From Phycisphaeraceae bacterium (GTDB lineage Bacteria; Planctomycetota; Phycisphaerae; Phycisphaerales; SM1A02), in assembly GCA_003562195.1 (NCBI GenBank), contig PWVT01000151.1:1-34567 (forward strand): DNA of 34,567 nucleotides, written 5' to 3'. Within the stretch, counting starts at the first letter, position 1. Each line of letters opens with the position of its first letter. The notes under the pieces were generated by a model. The model was not told the DNA's origin, did no database searches, and saw nothing but the letters and a program-made list of their open reading frames with translations. This document shows, in pieces, positions 7,909 through 16,720 of the stretch. Position numbers and translations under genes: made by a program.

Positions 7909-10900
7909 ATGCCTGGTTCCTCGAAGTTATCAGAACACTTCACCACCGCCGCAGCCATTGACGCACTCGAGATTGCTGCCCGGCAAACCCAGTGCGCCAT
8001 GGCCACGCTCGATGCCCGCGGCTATATCACCTGGGCCAGCGAGCACTTTTGCACACGCTGCAGCTACAGGAATGGAAACGTCGCCGGACACTTCGCCTCA
8101 ACGCTGCTCAACGGCCTTGGCGTCGACCCGCAGGAGGTCGCAGCCATCAACGAGAAGGTCGCCAACCAGCAAACGTATCTCAATGAGCGGGTCAACTGCC
8201 GACACGAAGGCGACCAACAGTGGGTGACCATCGAACTGCATCCGCTTGCTGATAATGCGGGCTTTACGCTGACGATCATCGACCAGCCGCACACCGATAA
8301 CGCTGACCGCAAGCTGCAGCGCATGCGCGAGCGATACATGCTCATGTCCAAGGCAACTCAGGATGTGATCTGGGATTACGATGTTGTCAACGATCACATC
8401 TGGTGGAGCGACAATCTCTATTATGCGTTTGGCCACGATCCAGTAGGGTCGCATACCTCGATTGCGTGGTGGTCCGAACTGGTCCATCCGGATGACCGTG
8501 AGCGCGTAATTGAGGGACTGAAAGATGCAATGTCCAGCACACGACAGAACTGGACTGCTGAGTATCGTCTGTGCCGCGCCGATGGTTCGTACGCTCATGT
8601 CATTGATCGTGCAAGCATCGTGCGCGATGCCGATGGTAAGCCGCTTCGGCTCGTCGGTGCGATCATGGACATGACCAGACAGAAGGGCATTGAAGAGAAG
8701 CTCCGGCTTCAGAAGATGCTGTTCGAGTGTCAGACCGAAGCATCTCTTGATGGCATTCTGGTTGTCGACAATCAACGCCGCATCATCAGCCACAATCGTC
8801 GCTTTGTGGAAATGTGGGGCATCTCCGACGAAATTTTAGCCACCGGCCGTGATGATCTTGTGCTGCAATCGGCTTTGAGCAAGGTCGTCAATGCCGATGA
8901 ATTCATTGAACGTGCCGAGTACCTGTACGAGCATCCAGATGTCGTTTCCAAGGACTCGATCGAACTTCGTGATGGTCGCACGTTCGACCGGCATACCGCC
9001 GTGGTGAAGACCGATGATGACACCATCTACGGCCGCGTGTGGTACTTCCGCGATGTCACCGCAACACGCCGTTACGAAGCGCAACTGGAACAGCACAATC
9101 TCGTGGTGGAAAACTCCAACGCTGTGGTCTTTCGGTGGCGGGCCACGGAAGACTGGCCAGTGGAGCTGGTGACGGAAAATGTCGCACAGTTCGGATACAC
9201 CGCATCTGAGTTGCTCGAAGGCAAAGTCAAATTCGCCTCAATGGTGCATCCTGATGATGTCGCGCGAGTGGCCGGTGAAGTGCACATGCACAGCGTCAGC
9301 GGAGCCGAGTCGTTTGAACAGGAGTACCGCCTGGTCTGCCGCAACGGTGAAGTTCGCTGGATCTTCGATCGCACCGTCGTCGAGCGAGATAAAAGTGGGC
9401 AAGTCACACATTACCAGGGGATTGTCTTCGACATCACCGAACGCAAACACAGCGAGTTTCGTACGCAAAAACTGTTGCACGATCTCGAAGAGCGCGTCAA
9501 GGAGAACAGAACGCTCATCGCAGTGCTACGTGCGATGAACCAGCATGTGACCGACATCGACCACACCTTACAGGTCATCGCTAATACACTCCCGCTCGGT
9601 TTTCAATATCCTTCATGCACCGCAGCCCGGGTGACCTATGGTGGCAAGATTTATGAATCCTGCGGCTATGAGCCATCCGATCATTGCATTACAGAGCCGT
9701 TCATATGCGAAGACGGGTCCATGGGGCTGATTGAAGTCGTTGCCGTGTACGAGCGTGATGAGGATGACGACGCCGACCGATTTTTCGATGAAGAACGTCA
9801 ACTCATCCGCACGGTCGCCGATGCGCTGAAGTCCCACCTCGAACGACTGCGAATCGATGAGCAATTGCGACAACACCGGATCGTCGTGGAGAACTCCAAT
9901 ACGCTTCTGTTCCGCTGGCGCGCCACGGAGGGCTGGCCGGTGGAAATGGTTTCGGACAACATCAGACAGTTCGGCTACATCGCCGAGGATCTGCTCAGCG
10001 GCAAGGTCAGCTTCGAGTCCATTGTCCACCCGGACGATCGTGCTTGGGTCGAACAAGAAGTACTCGATTGCTTGGAGCGTGACATCGACGCACTTGACCA
10101 GGAATACCGCATCGTCTGTCGCAATGGTGAAGTGCGATGGGTCTATGACCGCACGACCGCCGAACGCAATGAGCACGGTGAGATCACTCACTTTCAGGGT
10201 TTGATCATCGACATCACCGACCGCTGCGAAGCGGAACAAGCCCTGCGTGAAAGTGAAGAGCGCATGCGCAACATTGCTTCGCAGGTTCCAGGCGCAGTGT
10301 TCCAGTTCCGCATCGACAGCCACGGCCAACGCAGCTTTCCATACATCAGTAAGGGCATTGAAGATCTCTGTGGCGTCTCTACGGGCGAAATTGTTTCCAA
10401 TCCCATGGCCATCATGCAGACTATTCTGCCTGAGGAAGTCGAACATATCGATGCGTCAATCGATGAATCAGCGCGCACCATGGAGTCGTGGCGCGAAGAG
10501 TTTCGTATTCGCCATTGCGATGGATCGATTCGGTGGATCTCCGGCCAGTCGATTCCAACGCGCCAGGATGACGGGTCAATTCTTTGGCACGGGCTGCTCC
10601 TGGATATCACCGAACGCAAGACCTCCGAGAACGAACTTCGCCGCCTTACCGCGATTATTGAAGCCACGACCGACTTCGTAGGCGTTGCCGATGCTGATGG
10701 AAAGGCGGTGTACATCAACGCAGCCGGACGAAGAATGATCGGCTTTCAACACGATGAATCGATCGCTGATCTCGACATCACCACGATGAGCCCACCATGG
10801 GCCGCAAAGAAGCTGACTCAAGAGGCCATCCCCACCGCCATTACGGAAGGCGTCTGGGTGGGTGAAATGGCGCTTCAACATCGCGACGGCCATGAAATCC

Positions 10901-12228
10901 CCGTCTCGCAATTGATTCTCGCTCACAAGAACGCGTACGGCGAAGTTGAACACCTTTCGACGGTCATGCGCGATATCACCATTCGAAAGCGGGCTGAAGA
11001 CACGCTGAAGGAGGCCAAGGAAGCAGCCGAGGAAGCCAGCCGCGCAAAAAGCGAGTTTCTCGCCAACATGAGCCACGAGATTCGAACGCCGCTCACTGCC
11101 ATCATCGGCTATGCCGAATTGTTGCGCTGTGATGAATCGCTCATCACCTCCACAGAGCGTCGCGAACAATGCATCACCACGATTCTCAATGCCGGCGAAC
11201 ATCTCATGACCGTCATCAACGACATCCTGGATATCTCCAAGATCGAGGCCGGTCACATGCACGCGCAGCTCGCCAAGACATCGCTACCTCAACTCATTGA
11301 TGAAGTCGCCACCCTGATGGCCGTGCGCGCTCGAGACAAGAGCGTGACACTTGACGTGCACTTCGCCACCGCCGTCCCCGAAACGGTGATGACCGATGCC
11401 ACGCGACTGCGGCAGATCCTCATGAACCTCACCGGCAATGCCGTCAAATTCACCGATGAGGGAACTGTCACCATCGAAGTCACTCATTGTCAATCCGATG
11501 ATGGTGATCGCCTGACGATCGATGTGCGAGATACCGGCCCGGGACTGACCGACAAGCAGCAATCCAAGCTCTTTACAGCGTTCTCGCAGGCCGATTCCAG
11601 CGTGACTCGCAAACATGGCGGAACCGGGCTCGGCCTGGTCATCAGCCAGCGCCTAGCCGAATTGATGGGCGGTAAGGTGTTCTTACAATGGAGCCAACTC
11701 GGCAAGGGATCATGTTTCCGCATTGAACTCCCGCTCGAACTTGTCGCAGGCACGCGCTTCATTCGCAATATTGATGAGGTCGCCACACTGCAGACGTTCA
11801 GCGTTGAAACCGGACCGATACAATTGCACGGCCGCATTCTTCTTGCTGAGGACGGGATCGAAAATCAGCGGTTACTTCAGACGCACCTCACCAAAGCCGG
11901 GGCTGTGGTGGATGTCGCCAACGACGGCGTAATTGCCATGGAGATGCTTGAAGACGCTGCGCGAAAGGGCACGCCGTACGACCTGCTTGTCACGGACATG
12001 CAAATGCCCGAGATGGATGGTTACACCCTGGCCAGCATGCTGCGTCATAACGGATGGGGGATTCCAATTATCGCCCTCACCGCGCATGCCATGGCTGAAG
12101 ATCGAGACTTGTGCCTGCAATCCGGCTGTAACGGATACGCCTCAAAGCCGATCAAGCGTGCCGCGCTGCTTCGACTGTGCGCTCAGTGGTTGCCCAAATC
12201 TCGGGTCAATCAAAACGAAGCGGCATAA
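7909..12228 (+). CDS. Cytoplasmic multi-PAS hybrid sensor histidine kinase
   Basis: This 1439-residue signalling kinase has no signal peptide or transmembrane segment, so it senses in the cytoplasm. Approximate order is PAS 25-140, PAS 142-265, PAS 268-390, PAS 394-511, GAF-like 535-648, PAS 651-771, PAS 778-901, PAS 911-1031, HisKA, HATPase and receiver. The phospho-acceptor His is H1056 in MSHEIRTP. ATP-binding boxes are N1173 (NLTGNAVKF), D1208 (DTGPGL) and G1237 (GGTGLGL). The receiver has acidic D1315, phospho-Asp D1363 (VTDMQMPEMDG) and K1413. ATG at 7909 is chosen because GGAAGG lies 7 bases upstream. PAS 394-511 and 651-771 are close duplicates. No separate response regulator adjoins it. 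The ABC exporter gene starts 31 bases later and may be co-transcribed. Confidence 0.95.
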   Translation: MPGSSKLSEHFTTAAAIDALEIAARQTQCAMATLDARGYITWASEHFCTRCSYRNGNVAGHFASTLLNGLGVDPQEVAAINEKVANQQTYLNERVNCRHEGDQQWVTIELHPLADNAGFTLTIIDQPHTDNADRKLQRMRERYMLMSKATQDVIWDYDVVNDHIWWSDNLYYAFGHDPVGSHTSIAWWSELVHPDDRERVIEGLKDAMSSTRQNWTAEYRLCRADGSYAHVIDRASIVRDADGKPLRLVGAIMDMTRQKGIEEKLRLQKMLFECQTEASLDGILVVDNQRRIISHNRRFVEMWGISDEILATGRDDLVLQSALSKVVNADEFIERAEYLYEHPDVVSKDSIELRDGRTFDRHTAVVKTDDDTIYGRVWYFRDVTATRRYEAQLEQHNLVVENSNAVVFRWRATEDWPVELVTENVAQFGYTASELLEGKVKFASMVHPDDVARVAGEVHMHSVSGAESFEQEYRLVCRNGEVRWIFDRTVVERDKSGQVTHYQGIVFDITERKHSEFRTQKLLHDLEERVKENRTLIAVLRAMNQHVTDIDHTLQVIANTLPLGFQYPSCTAARVTYGGKIYESCGYEPSDHCITEPFICEDGSMGLIEVVAVYERDEDDDADRFFDEERQLIRTVADALKSHLERLRIDEQLRQHRIVVENSNTLLFRWRATEGWPVEMVSDNIRQFGYIAEDLLSGKVSFESIVHPDDRAWVEQEVLDCLERDIDALDQEYRIVCRNGEVRWVYDRTTAERNEHGEITHFQGLIIDITDRCEAEQALRESEERMRNIASQVPGAVFQFRIDSHGQRSFPYISKGIEDLCGVSTGEIVSNPMAIMQTILPEEVEHIDASIDESARTMESWREEFRIRHCDGSIRWISGQSIPTRQDDGSILWHGLLLDITERKTSENELRRLTAIIEATTDFVGVADADGKAVYINAAGRRMIGFQHDESIADLDITTMSPPWAAKKLTQEAIPTAITEGVWVGEMALQHRDGHEIPVSQLILAHKNAYGEVEHLSTVMRDITIRKRAEDTLKEAKEAAEEASRAKSEFLANMSHEIRTPLTAIIGYAELLRCDESLITSTERREQCITTILNAGEHLMTVINDILDISKIEAGHMHAQLAKTSLPQLIDEVATLMAVRARDKSVTLDVHFATAVPETVMTDATRLRQILMNLTGNAVKFTDEGTVTIEVTHCQSDDGDRLTIDVRDTGPGLTDKQQSKLFTAFSQADSSVTRKHGGTGLGLVISQRLAELMGGKVFLQWSQLGKGSCFRIELPLELVAGTRFIRNIDEVATLQTFSVETGPIQLHGRILLAEDGIENQRLLQTHLTKAGAVVDVANDGVIAMEMLEDAARKGTPYDLLVTDMQMPEMDGYTLASMLRHNGWGIPIIALTAHAMAEDRDLCLQSGCNGYASKPIKRAALLRLCAQWLPKSRVNQNEAA

Positions 12229-12259
12229 CGGCACTCGCCGCTGACGCATCGGCGGCTCT

Positions 12260-14311
12260 ATGATCAGTTTCATGCCCTTCAGACCACGCACCAGCCGCAT
12301 TCGATTTCGAGAGTATCGAACCGACCTCGCCCAGCACCGCACAGAAGGTTCCAGCCGCACTGCCGCCGCGCATGCCAAGAACAAGGCCCAGCGGACGCGC
12401 ACCTTCGTCGACCTGATCAAGGCATTCTACGGCATGCTGCGAGGCCAGCGGAAACTGGTCGCCTCGGCTCTGGTGATGCTCTCCATCGCCACGCTGCTGA
12501 GTCTCATTCCGCCCTATGCCACCAAACTGGTCGTGGACAATGTCCTCGGCGATCAACCACTGCCCGCACTGCTTGCGGAGTACCTCCCGGCTGACATGAC
12601 CTCCCGTCAGTTGCTGGCGTACATCGCCATCGCAGTCATCAGCATCGCCTTGACCTCCGTGGGCATCGGTATCTGGAGCCGATGGCAGGCCACGCGCGTC
12701 AGCAAGCTGCTGGAATCGAGAATTCGCCGGCGCATGTTCCAACATGCGGTGCGACTGCCGCTGCACATGATCCAGAAGCTCAAGTCCGGCGGGGTGGCGA
12801 GCATTCTCCGCGAAGATGCAGGGGGCGTGGCGGAGTTGATCTTCGGCATGCTGTACAACCCCTTCAAGGCCATCATCACGCTTGTCGGCTGCCTCATCGT
12901 GTTGGCGATTGTCGATTGGCGATTGCTGCTTGGGTCCATGATCCTCTTCCCGGTGATCTTCCTCACCCACCGCACATGGATCAGCCGCATCCGCCCGGTA
13001 TGGCGCGACATCCGCGCCAGCCGCCAGAGCATCGACGGCCACGCCACCGAAGCGTTCGGCGGCATGCGCGTGGTGCGAACCTTCGGCAGACATCGCAGTG
13101 AAACCAACCGTTTTATCCGCAACAACCATTTGATGATCCGCCAGGAGATCCTTGCGTGGTGGTGGTCACGCAGTGTGGATATCGCATGGTCGGTGCTCAT
13201 TCCCATCGCCTCCGCTGCGCTGCTGTGGTACGGCGGCCTGCGCGTGCTCGATGGAGCGATCACCATCGGCGACCTCGTGCTGTTCCTGGCATACCTCGCG
13301 ATGCTGCTCGGGCCGCTGGCCACGCTTGCGACCAGCGCCACGCAGTTTCAAAACAGTCTTGCCGGACTTGATCGCGTGCTCGACCTGCTTGCCCAGCCGA
13401 CGGAGATGCCGACGAAGCCGGGCATGACCTATGTGCATCCGAGCACGACCAATGGCCGCATCACGCTGCGCAATGTCAGCTTCGCCTACCCCGGCAAGGA
13501 TCGTCACGGCGCTGATGTGCCGTTCGCCCTCAACCACGCCGAAACGCCCACAAGCAACGGCTCCACCGGCCACACCGCGGTGACCAACGGTGCGCTGGTA
13601 CTGAGCGATATCAATCTGGATGTCCAGGCCGGTGAGATGATCGCACTGGTCGGCCCCAGCGGTGCGGGCAAGACCACGCTGTGCAACGTTGTTGCGAGGT
13701 TCTACGATCCCGTTGAAGGGTCGATCGAACTCGACGGCACCGATCTGCGCGACATCGATGTCGATTCGTATCGCAGGTTGCTCGGCATCGTTGAGCAGGA
13801 CATCTTCCTGTTCGATGGCACCATCGGCGAGAACATCAGCTACGGTGCGCCGCCCAGCAAAGATGTCTCGCTTGCAGACATCGAACGCGCAGCCAAGCTC
13901 GCCAACGCTCACGAGTTCATCGGTGAAATGCCGCACGGCTACGACACCGTCATCGGCGAGCGCGGCGTGCGGCTCAGCGGCGGTCAACGCCAGCGTCTTG
14001 CGATCGCCCGTGCATTGCTGGCCGACCCGAGGATTCTGATTCTTGATGAGGCCACGAGCAATCTGGATACCGAGGTCGAGCGGCTGATCCAGGAAAGTTT
14101 GCAGCGGTTGATGAAGGGGCGCACGAGCTTTGTCATCGCTCACCGGCTGAGCACCATCGCCCACGCTGACCGCATTGTCGTGATCGACCACGGGCGCATC
14201 ATTGAGCAAGGCACACACGAGCAGTTGATGCAAAGCAGCAGCCGCTACCGCCACATGGTGCGTCTGCAAACCGGTCGCGAAGCCGAGGCGGTGGTGGAGG
14301 ACGACGCGTAA
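12260..14311 (+). CDS. ABC transporter, fused permease/ATPase (MsbA-like exporter half-transporter)
   Basis: This 683-residue type IV exporter half-transporter works as a dimer to flip or export lipids, drugs or peptides. An unusual polar, arginine-rich N-terminal extension of about 60 residues precedes the transmembrane domain (about 70-370, six helices). In the ATPase domain are Walker A 465-473 (GPSGAGKTT), signature LSGGQ 572-576, Walker B D596 with catalytic E597, and H-loop H628. An insertion of about 30 residues rich in Thr/Ser/Gly/Asn (near KDRHGADVP to TGHTAVT) lies between the A-loop strand and the rest of the nucleotide-binding domain. The start may be the second Met at 12272. It follows the hybrid kinase gene closely. 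The substrate cannot be assigned from sequence. Confidence 0.93.
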   Translation: MISFMPFRPRTSRIRFREYRTDLAQHRTEGSSRTAAAHAKNKAQRTRTFVDLIKAFYGMLRGQRKLVASALVMLSIATLLSLIPPYATKLVVDNVLGDQPLPALLAEYLPADMTSRQLLAYIAIAVISIALTSVGIGIWSRWQATRVSKLLESRIRRRMFQHAVRLPLHMIQKLKSGGVASILREDAGGVAELIFGMLYNPFKAIITLVGCLIVLAIVDWRLLLGSMILFPVIFLTHRTWISRIRPVWRDIRASRQSIDGHATEAFGGMRVVRTFGRHRSETNRFIRNNHLMIRQEILAWWWSRSVDIAWSVLIPIASAALLWYGGLRVLDGAITIGDLVLFLAYLAMLLGPLATLATSATQFQNSLAGLDRVLDLLAQPTEMPTKPGMTYVHPSTTNGRITLRNVSFAYPGKDRHGADVPFALNHAETPTSNGSTGHTAVTNGALVLSDINLDVQAGEMIALVGPSGAGKTTLCNVVARFYDPVEGSIELDGTDLRDIDVDSYRRLLGIVEQDIFLFDGTIGENISYGAPPSKDVSLADIERAAKLANAHEFIGEMPHGYDTVIGERGVRLSGGQRQRLAIARALLADPRILILDEATSNLDTEVERLIQESLQRLMKGRTSFVIAHRLSTIAHADRIVVIDHGRIIEQGTHEQLMQSSSRYRHMVRLQTGREAEAVVEDDA

Positions 14312-14668
14312 GGACAATTCCGGGCATCCCGGTTGTGCGATAGCGTTGATGCGCGCACACACGCCACTCGAAGAAGACGGACAAAATCACGAATCTGAAA
14401 TTGTTTTCGCCCGATTTCAGCGGTGTTGTGGTGACTTCGATGCGCACTTGCGCGCGCCAGCGTTGCCGCGCATCCCTTTATAGAGGGATATTGCTGTGTC
14501 TACCCACCGTCCACCCCCACCGCGATACGGCCTCACGCCGCACCCCACGCGATCACGCCTCGCGCGATCGGCCGCCCGATGCATCGTCTGGAATTGGATG
14601 CTCTGCTCGTTGAGCTACCGAGCAAAGTCGCGATCAGCAGAAACCCGCCCATTTTTTGAAAAACCGCC
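14312..14668. other. Convergent intergenic region between ABC exporter and ftsY
   Basis: This 357-base gap between two convergent genes holds no convincing gene. A small hairpin (ccggg/cccgg near 14319-14333) follows the ABC gene. An ATCCCT/AGGGAT inverted pair at 14472-14489 could be part of a terminator or promoter. A tRNA-Asn-like 5' fragment on minus is listed separately. The minus strand is open across part of the region in frame shared with a shadow frame of ftsY, but it shows no domain. Confidence 0.4.
14594..14625 (-). pseudogene. Possible 5' fragment of a tRNA-Asn-like gene
   Basis: On minus from 14625 the sequence reads TTGCTCGGTAGCTCAACGAG then CAGAGCATCC. It matches the first 30 or so bases of bacterial tRNA-Asn (the CTCGGTAGCTCAACGGCAGAGCA pattern), including both sides of the D stem. 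It then diverges in the anticodon stem, with no GTT anticodon, T arm or acceptor 3' strand. The D loop has one extra base and lacks the usual GG pair, so chance or an unrelated hairpin remains possible. Confidence 0.35.
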
Positions 14669-15628
14669 TTACGACCGTGCCGCTTCCGGAGCGTTGGCAT
14701 CTTCAGCGAACATTGCGTCGATGAAGGCGTCCGGATCGAACGGCTGGACATCGTCGGGCGTTTCGCCAATGCCGATGAGCTTCACCGGCACGTCCAGTTC
14801 ATCACGAATGGCGAGAACGATGCCGCCTTTGGCGGTGCCGTCGAGTTTGGCGAGGAAGATGCCGGTGACGTCGATCGCCTGCTTGAAGATTTTGGCCTGG
14901 TTGACCGCGTTTTGTCCCGACGTGGCATCGAGCACGAGCAGCACTTCGTGCGGGGCGCCGGGGATTTTCTTTTCCAGCACGTTGCGGATCTTCGTGAGCT
15001 GCCGCATGAGATTGTCCTGCGTGTGCAGGCGGCCGGCGGTATCAACCAAGAGCACATCCACGCCGCGCGCCAGCGCTGCATCGGCAGCATCAAATACCAC
15101 CGCAGCAGGGTCTGCACCAGCAGTGCCCTTGACGATGTCAACCTTCAGACGCTCTGCCCAGATCTCCAGTTGCGCCACCGCCCCGGCTCGGAACGTATCA
15201 GCAGCGGCCAGCAACACCGAGCGGCCTTCATCACGCAGCGACTTGGCAATCTTCGCCACGCTCGTCGTCTTCCCCGCGCCGTTGATGCCCGCAACCAATA
15301 TGACCGTCGGCTTGGTGTCTGCGGTCACGAGCGAACGGTCCGCATCGTCCCAGCGCGATTTCAACCGCCCCTTGAGAAACTCCATCGCGTCTTCGCCCTT
15401 GGACACTTTGCCCGCACGAAATTCCTTGCGAAGGTCAGCAATGATGCTCGTCGCGTTGTTCACGCCCACATCGGCGGTGATGAGATGCGTTTCGATCTCG
15501 TCGATCAACTCCTCGCTGAGCTTGCGGCCCCAGAGCATGGAGCGGAGCGAACCGGTAAACGCATCGCGCGTTCGCGCCAGGCCGGTGCGAATCTTTGCGA
15601 CTGTTGATTTGAAGTTAAAAAAACCCAT
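14669..15628 (-). CDS. ftsY: Signal recognition particle receptor FtsY
   Basis: This 319-residue SRP GTPase docks ribosome-nascent chain complexes at the membrane for co-translational insertion. The N domain is at about residues 10-95, and the G domain follows. Walker A is GINGAGKT at 114-121, with ADTFRAGA soon after. DTAGR lies at 196-200 and AKLD at 260-263 (TKLD is more common). GIGETPDDVQPFDPDAF, the FtsY C-terminal signature, is present. There is no long acidic A domain, a short form seen in many bacteria. ATG at 15628 (MGFFNF) is preferred over an in-frame GTG at 15643, which lies inside a dispersed repeat arm. It is third in the ribH-nusB-ftsY minus-strand cluster, about 95 bases after nusB. 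Confidence 0.95.
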   Translation of the reverse strand: MGFFNFKSTVAKIRTGLARTRDAFTGSLRSMLWGRKLSEELIDEIETHLITADVGVNNATSIIADLRKEFRAGKVSKGEDAMEFLKGRLKSRWDDADRSLVTADTKPTVILVAGINGAGKTTSVAKIAKSLRDEGRSVLLAAADTFRAGAVAQLEIWAERLKVDIVKGTAGADPAAVVFDAADAALARGVDVLLVDTAGRLHTQDNLMRQLTKIRNVLEKKIPGAPHEVLLVLDATSGQNAVNQAKIFKQAIDVTGIFLAKLDGTAKGGIVLAIRDELDVPVKLIGIGETPDDVQPFDPDAFIDAMFAEDANAPEAARS

Positions 15629-15636
15629 AGATGAGA

Positions 15637-15755
15637 AAGGCACTCAGGCAGAAAGGCATGAAGAGAGCAAGACAAGGACGTATGTGGGCATTGCGGCACG
15701 GATTGAGGTGCGTGCTATGGACTCATGCCTCCATGCCTTCATGCCTCAGTGCCTT
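15637..15755. repeat. Palindromic dispersed repeat, copy A (nusB end to ftsY start)
   Basis: The left arm 15637-15661 (AAGGCACTCAGGCAGAAAGG...) and the right arm 15731-15755, read on minus, match at about 21 of 25 positions. They make a 119-base element with inverted terminal arms and a 69-base centre. The same arm motif (AGGCAnnnAGGCAGAAAGG) occurs at 31614-31700, so this is a family, not a single hairpin. The right arm encodes the last codons of nusB, and the left arm sits just 5' of the ftsY start. No transposase lies inside, so it resembles a MITE or REP-type element. Confidence 0.75.
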
Positions 15756-16133
15756 ATATATCCGATCAAGCACGCCGTTGATGAACAGCGGCGATTTTTC
15801 CGTGGAGTATTCCTTGGCCAGCTCGACTGCTTCGTTGATGGCAACTTTTGGCGGCGTGTCGGTGGTCATCTCAAAATGCGCCAACCGCAGCAGATTGCGA
15901 TCGATCAACGGTTGACGGTGTGTCGGCCACTCGGGCGTGAGTTCTGCGATCACCGTATCGGCTGCCTCACGTTGCTGCCAGGCACGCACGGCCAGGTCGT
16001 ACCCGGCCTGGTGGATGGCATCATCGCCGGGCGAATTCTCCAGCGAGCGGCGAATGTCTTCTTCATCGCCGCCTGCATCAAACTGGTACATCGCCTGCAA
16101 CGCGCAGCGGCGGATATCACGCGAGTACGCCAT
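15723..16133 (-). CDS. nusB: Transcription antitermination protein NusB
   Basis: This 136-residue all-helical RNA-binding protein joins the Nus complex for rRNA antitermination and processing. It has the family features: an N-terminal ALQAMYQFD helix, an [11 protein letters not shown] segment, [16 protein letters not shown], and a closing [12 protein letters not shown] at 16133 overlaps the TGA of ribH by one base, so the two genes are translationally linked. The family usually ends soon after NGVLDRI. Here the extra tail [10 protein letters not shown] is encoded by the right arm of a dispersed palindromic repeat. The tail is unlikely to matter for the fold. Confidence 0.93.
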   Translation of the reverse strand: MAYSRDIRRCALQAMYQFDAGGDEEDIRRSLENSPGDDAIHQAGYDLAVRAWQQREAADTVIAELTPEWPTHRQPLIDRNLLRLAHFEMTTDTPPKVAINEAVELAKEYSTEKSPLFINGVLDRIYKALRHEGMEA

Positions 16134-16621
16134 CAGACAGCCGCCTCCTGTGACGCGGCAATGGACCGCACCGCGTTGGCTGCAGCAATGGTGGCGGCCA
16201 TGGCTTCCTCGCCCTTGTTGCCCGTGGCTCCGCCCGCTCGCGAGCGGGCCTGTTCCAAGTTCTGGCACGTCAGCACACCAAAGGCAGCTGGAATCCCGCT
16301 TTGCACAACGATGTCCTTCAATCCGCCAGCTACGGCATTGGCGATGTACTGGTCGTGGGTGGTTTCGCCAGTGATGATGCAGCCAAGGGTGACAATACCA
16401 TCCACATCGCCCCGGTCTGCCAGAGCTTTGGCGATGGCGATCAACTCGAACGCGCCGGGGGCGGCCAGCATGGTGAGATCAGCTTCATCACCGCCAGCCG
16501 CTTTGAATCGAGACACCGCGCCAAGGCGCAGCGCATCGGTGATATCAGCGTGGTATTCGCTGACAACGATGGCAAGACGCAGGCCGCGGGCACTGCCGCT
16601 GGATGGGATAGAGCTTTTCAT
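16133..16621 (-). CDS. ribH: 6,7-dimethyl-8-ribityllumazine synthase
   Basis: This 162-residue enzyme condenses 5-amino-6-ribitylamino-uracil with 3,4-dihydroxy-2-butanone 4-phosphate in the penultimate step of riboflavin synthesis. Visible motifs are [10 protein letters not shown] near the N-terminus, the substrate loop APGAFELI at about 54-61, and the catalytic region [13 protein letters not shown] with His89. The N-terminus carries a short flexible extension before RLAIVVSEY. It heads the ribH-nusB-ftsY operon and diverges from trpB across about 100 bases. Its butanone phosphate co-substrate would come from the RibB domain encoded at 22891-24093. Confidence 0.96.
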   Translation of the reverse strand: MKSSIPSSGSARGLRLAIVVSEYHADITDALRLGAVSRFKAAGGDEADLTMLAAPGAFELIAIAKALADRGDVDGIVTLGCIITGETTHDQYIANAVAGGLKDIVVQSGIPAAFGVLTCQNLEQARSRAGGATGNKGEEAMAATIAAANAVRSIAASQEAAV

Positions 16622-16720
16622 ACGGTATGGCGAAGAGAGTCATCGTATGTGGCCGATGCACGCGAGGCAAAGAGCCATACCCTATGATATGAACCGTTGT
16701 GTGCCTGCTACTATCCTGGC
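16622..16720. promoter_or_regulatory. Divergent intergenic region ribH / trpB
   Basis: These 99 bases must carry promoters for both the ribH-nusB-ftsY operon and trpB. A TATGAT box at 16683-16688 is a plausible plus-strand -10, but no good -35 partner is visible. There is no FMN riboswitch-like structure upstream of ribH; the space is too short for one. trpB has no recognisable Shine-Dalgarno sequence. Confidence 0.3.

Noticed and set aside
13166-14362. Minus-strand open frame of about 398 codons antisense to the ABC exporter
   Set aside because: The opposite strand carries intact Walker and signature motifs; this frame is a shadow with no domain.
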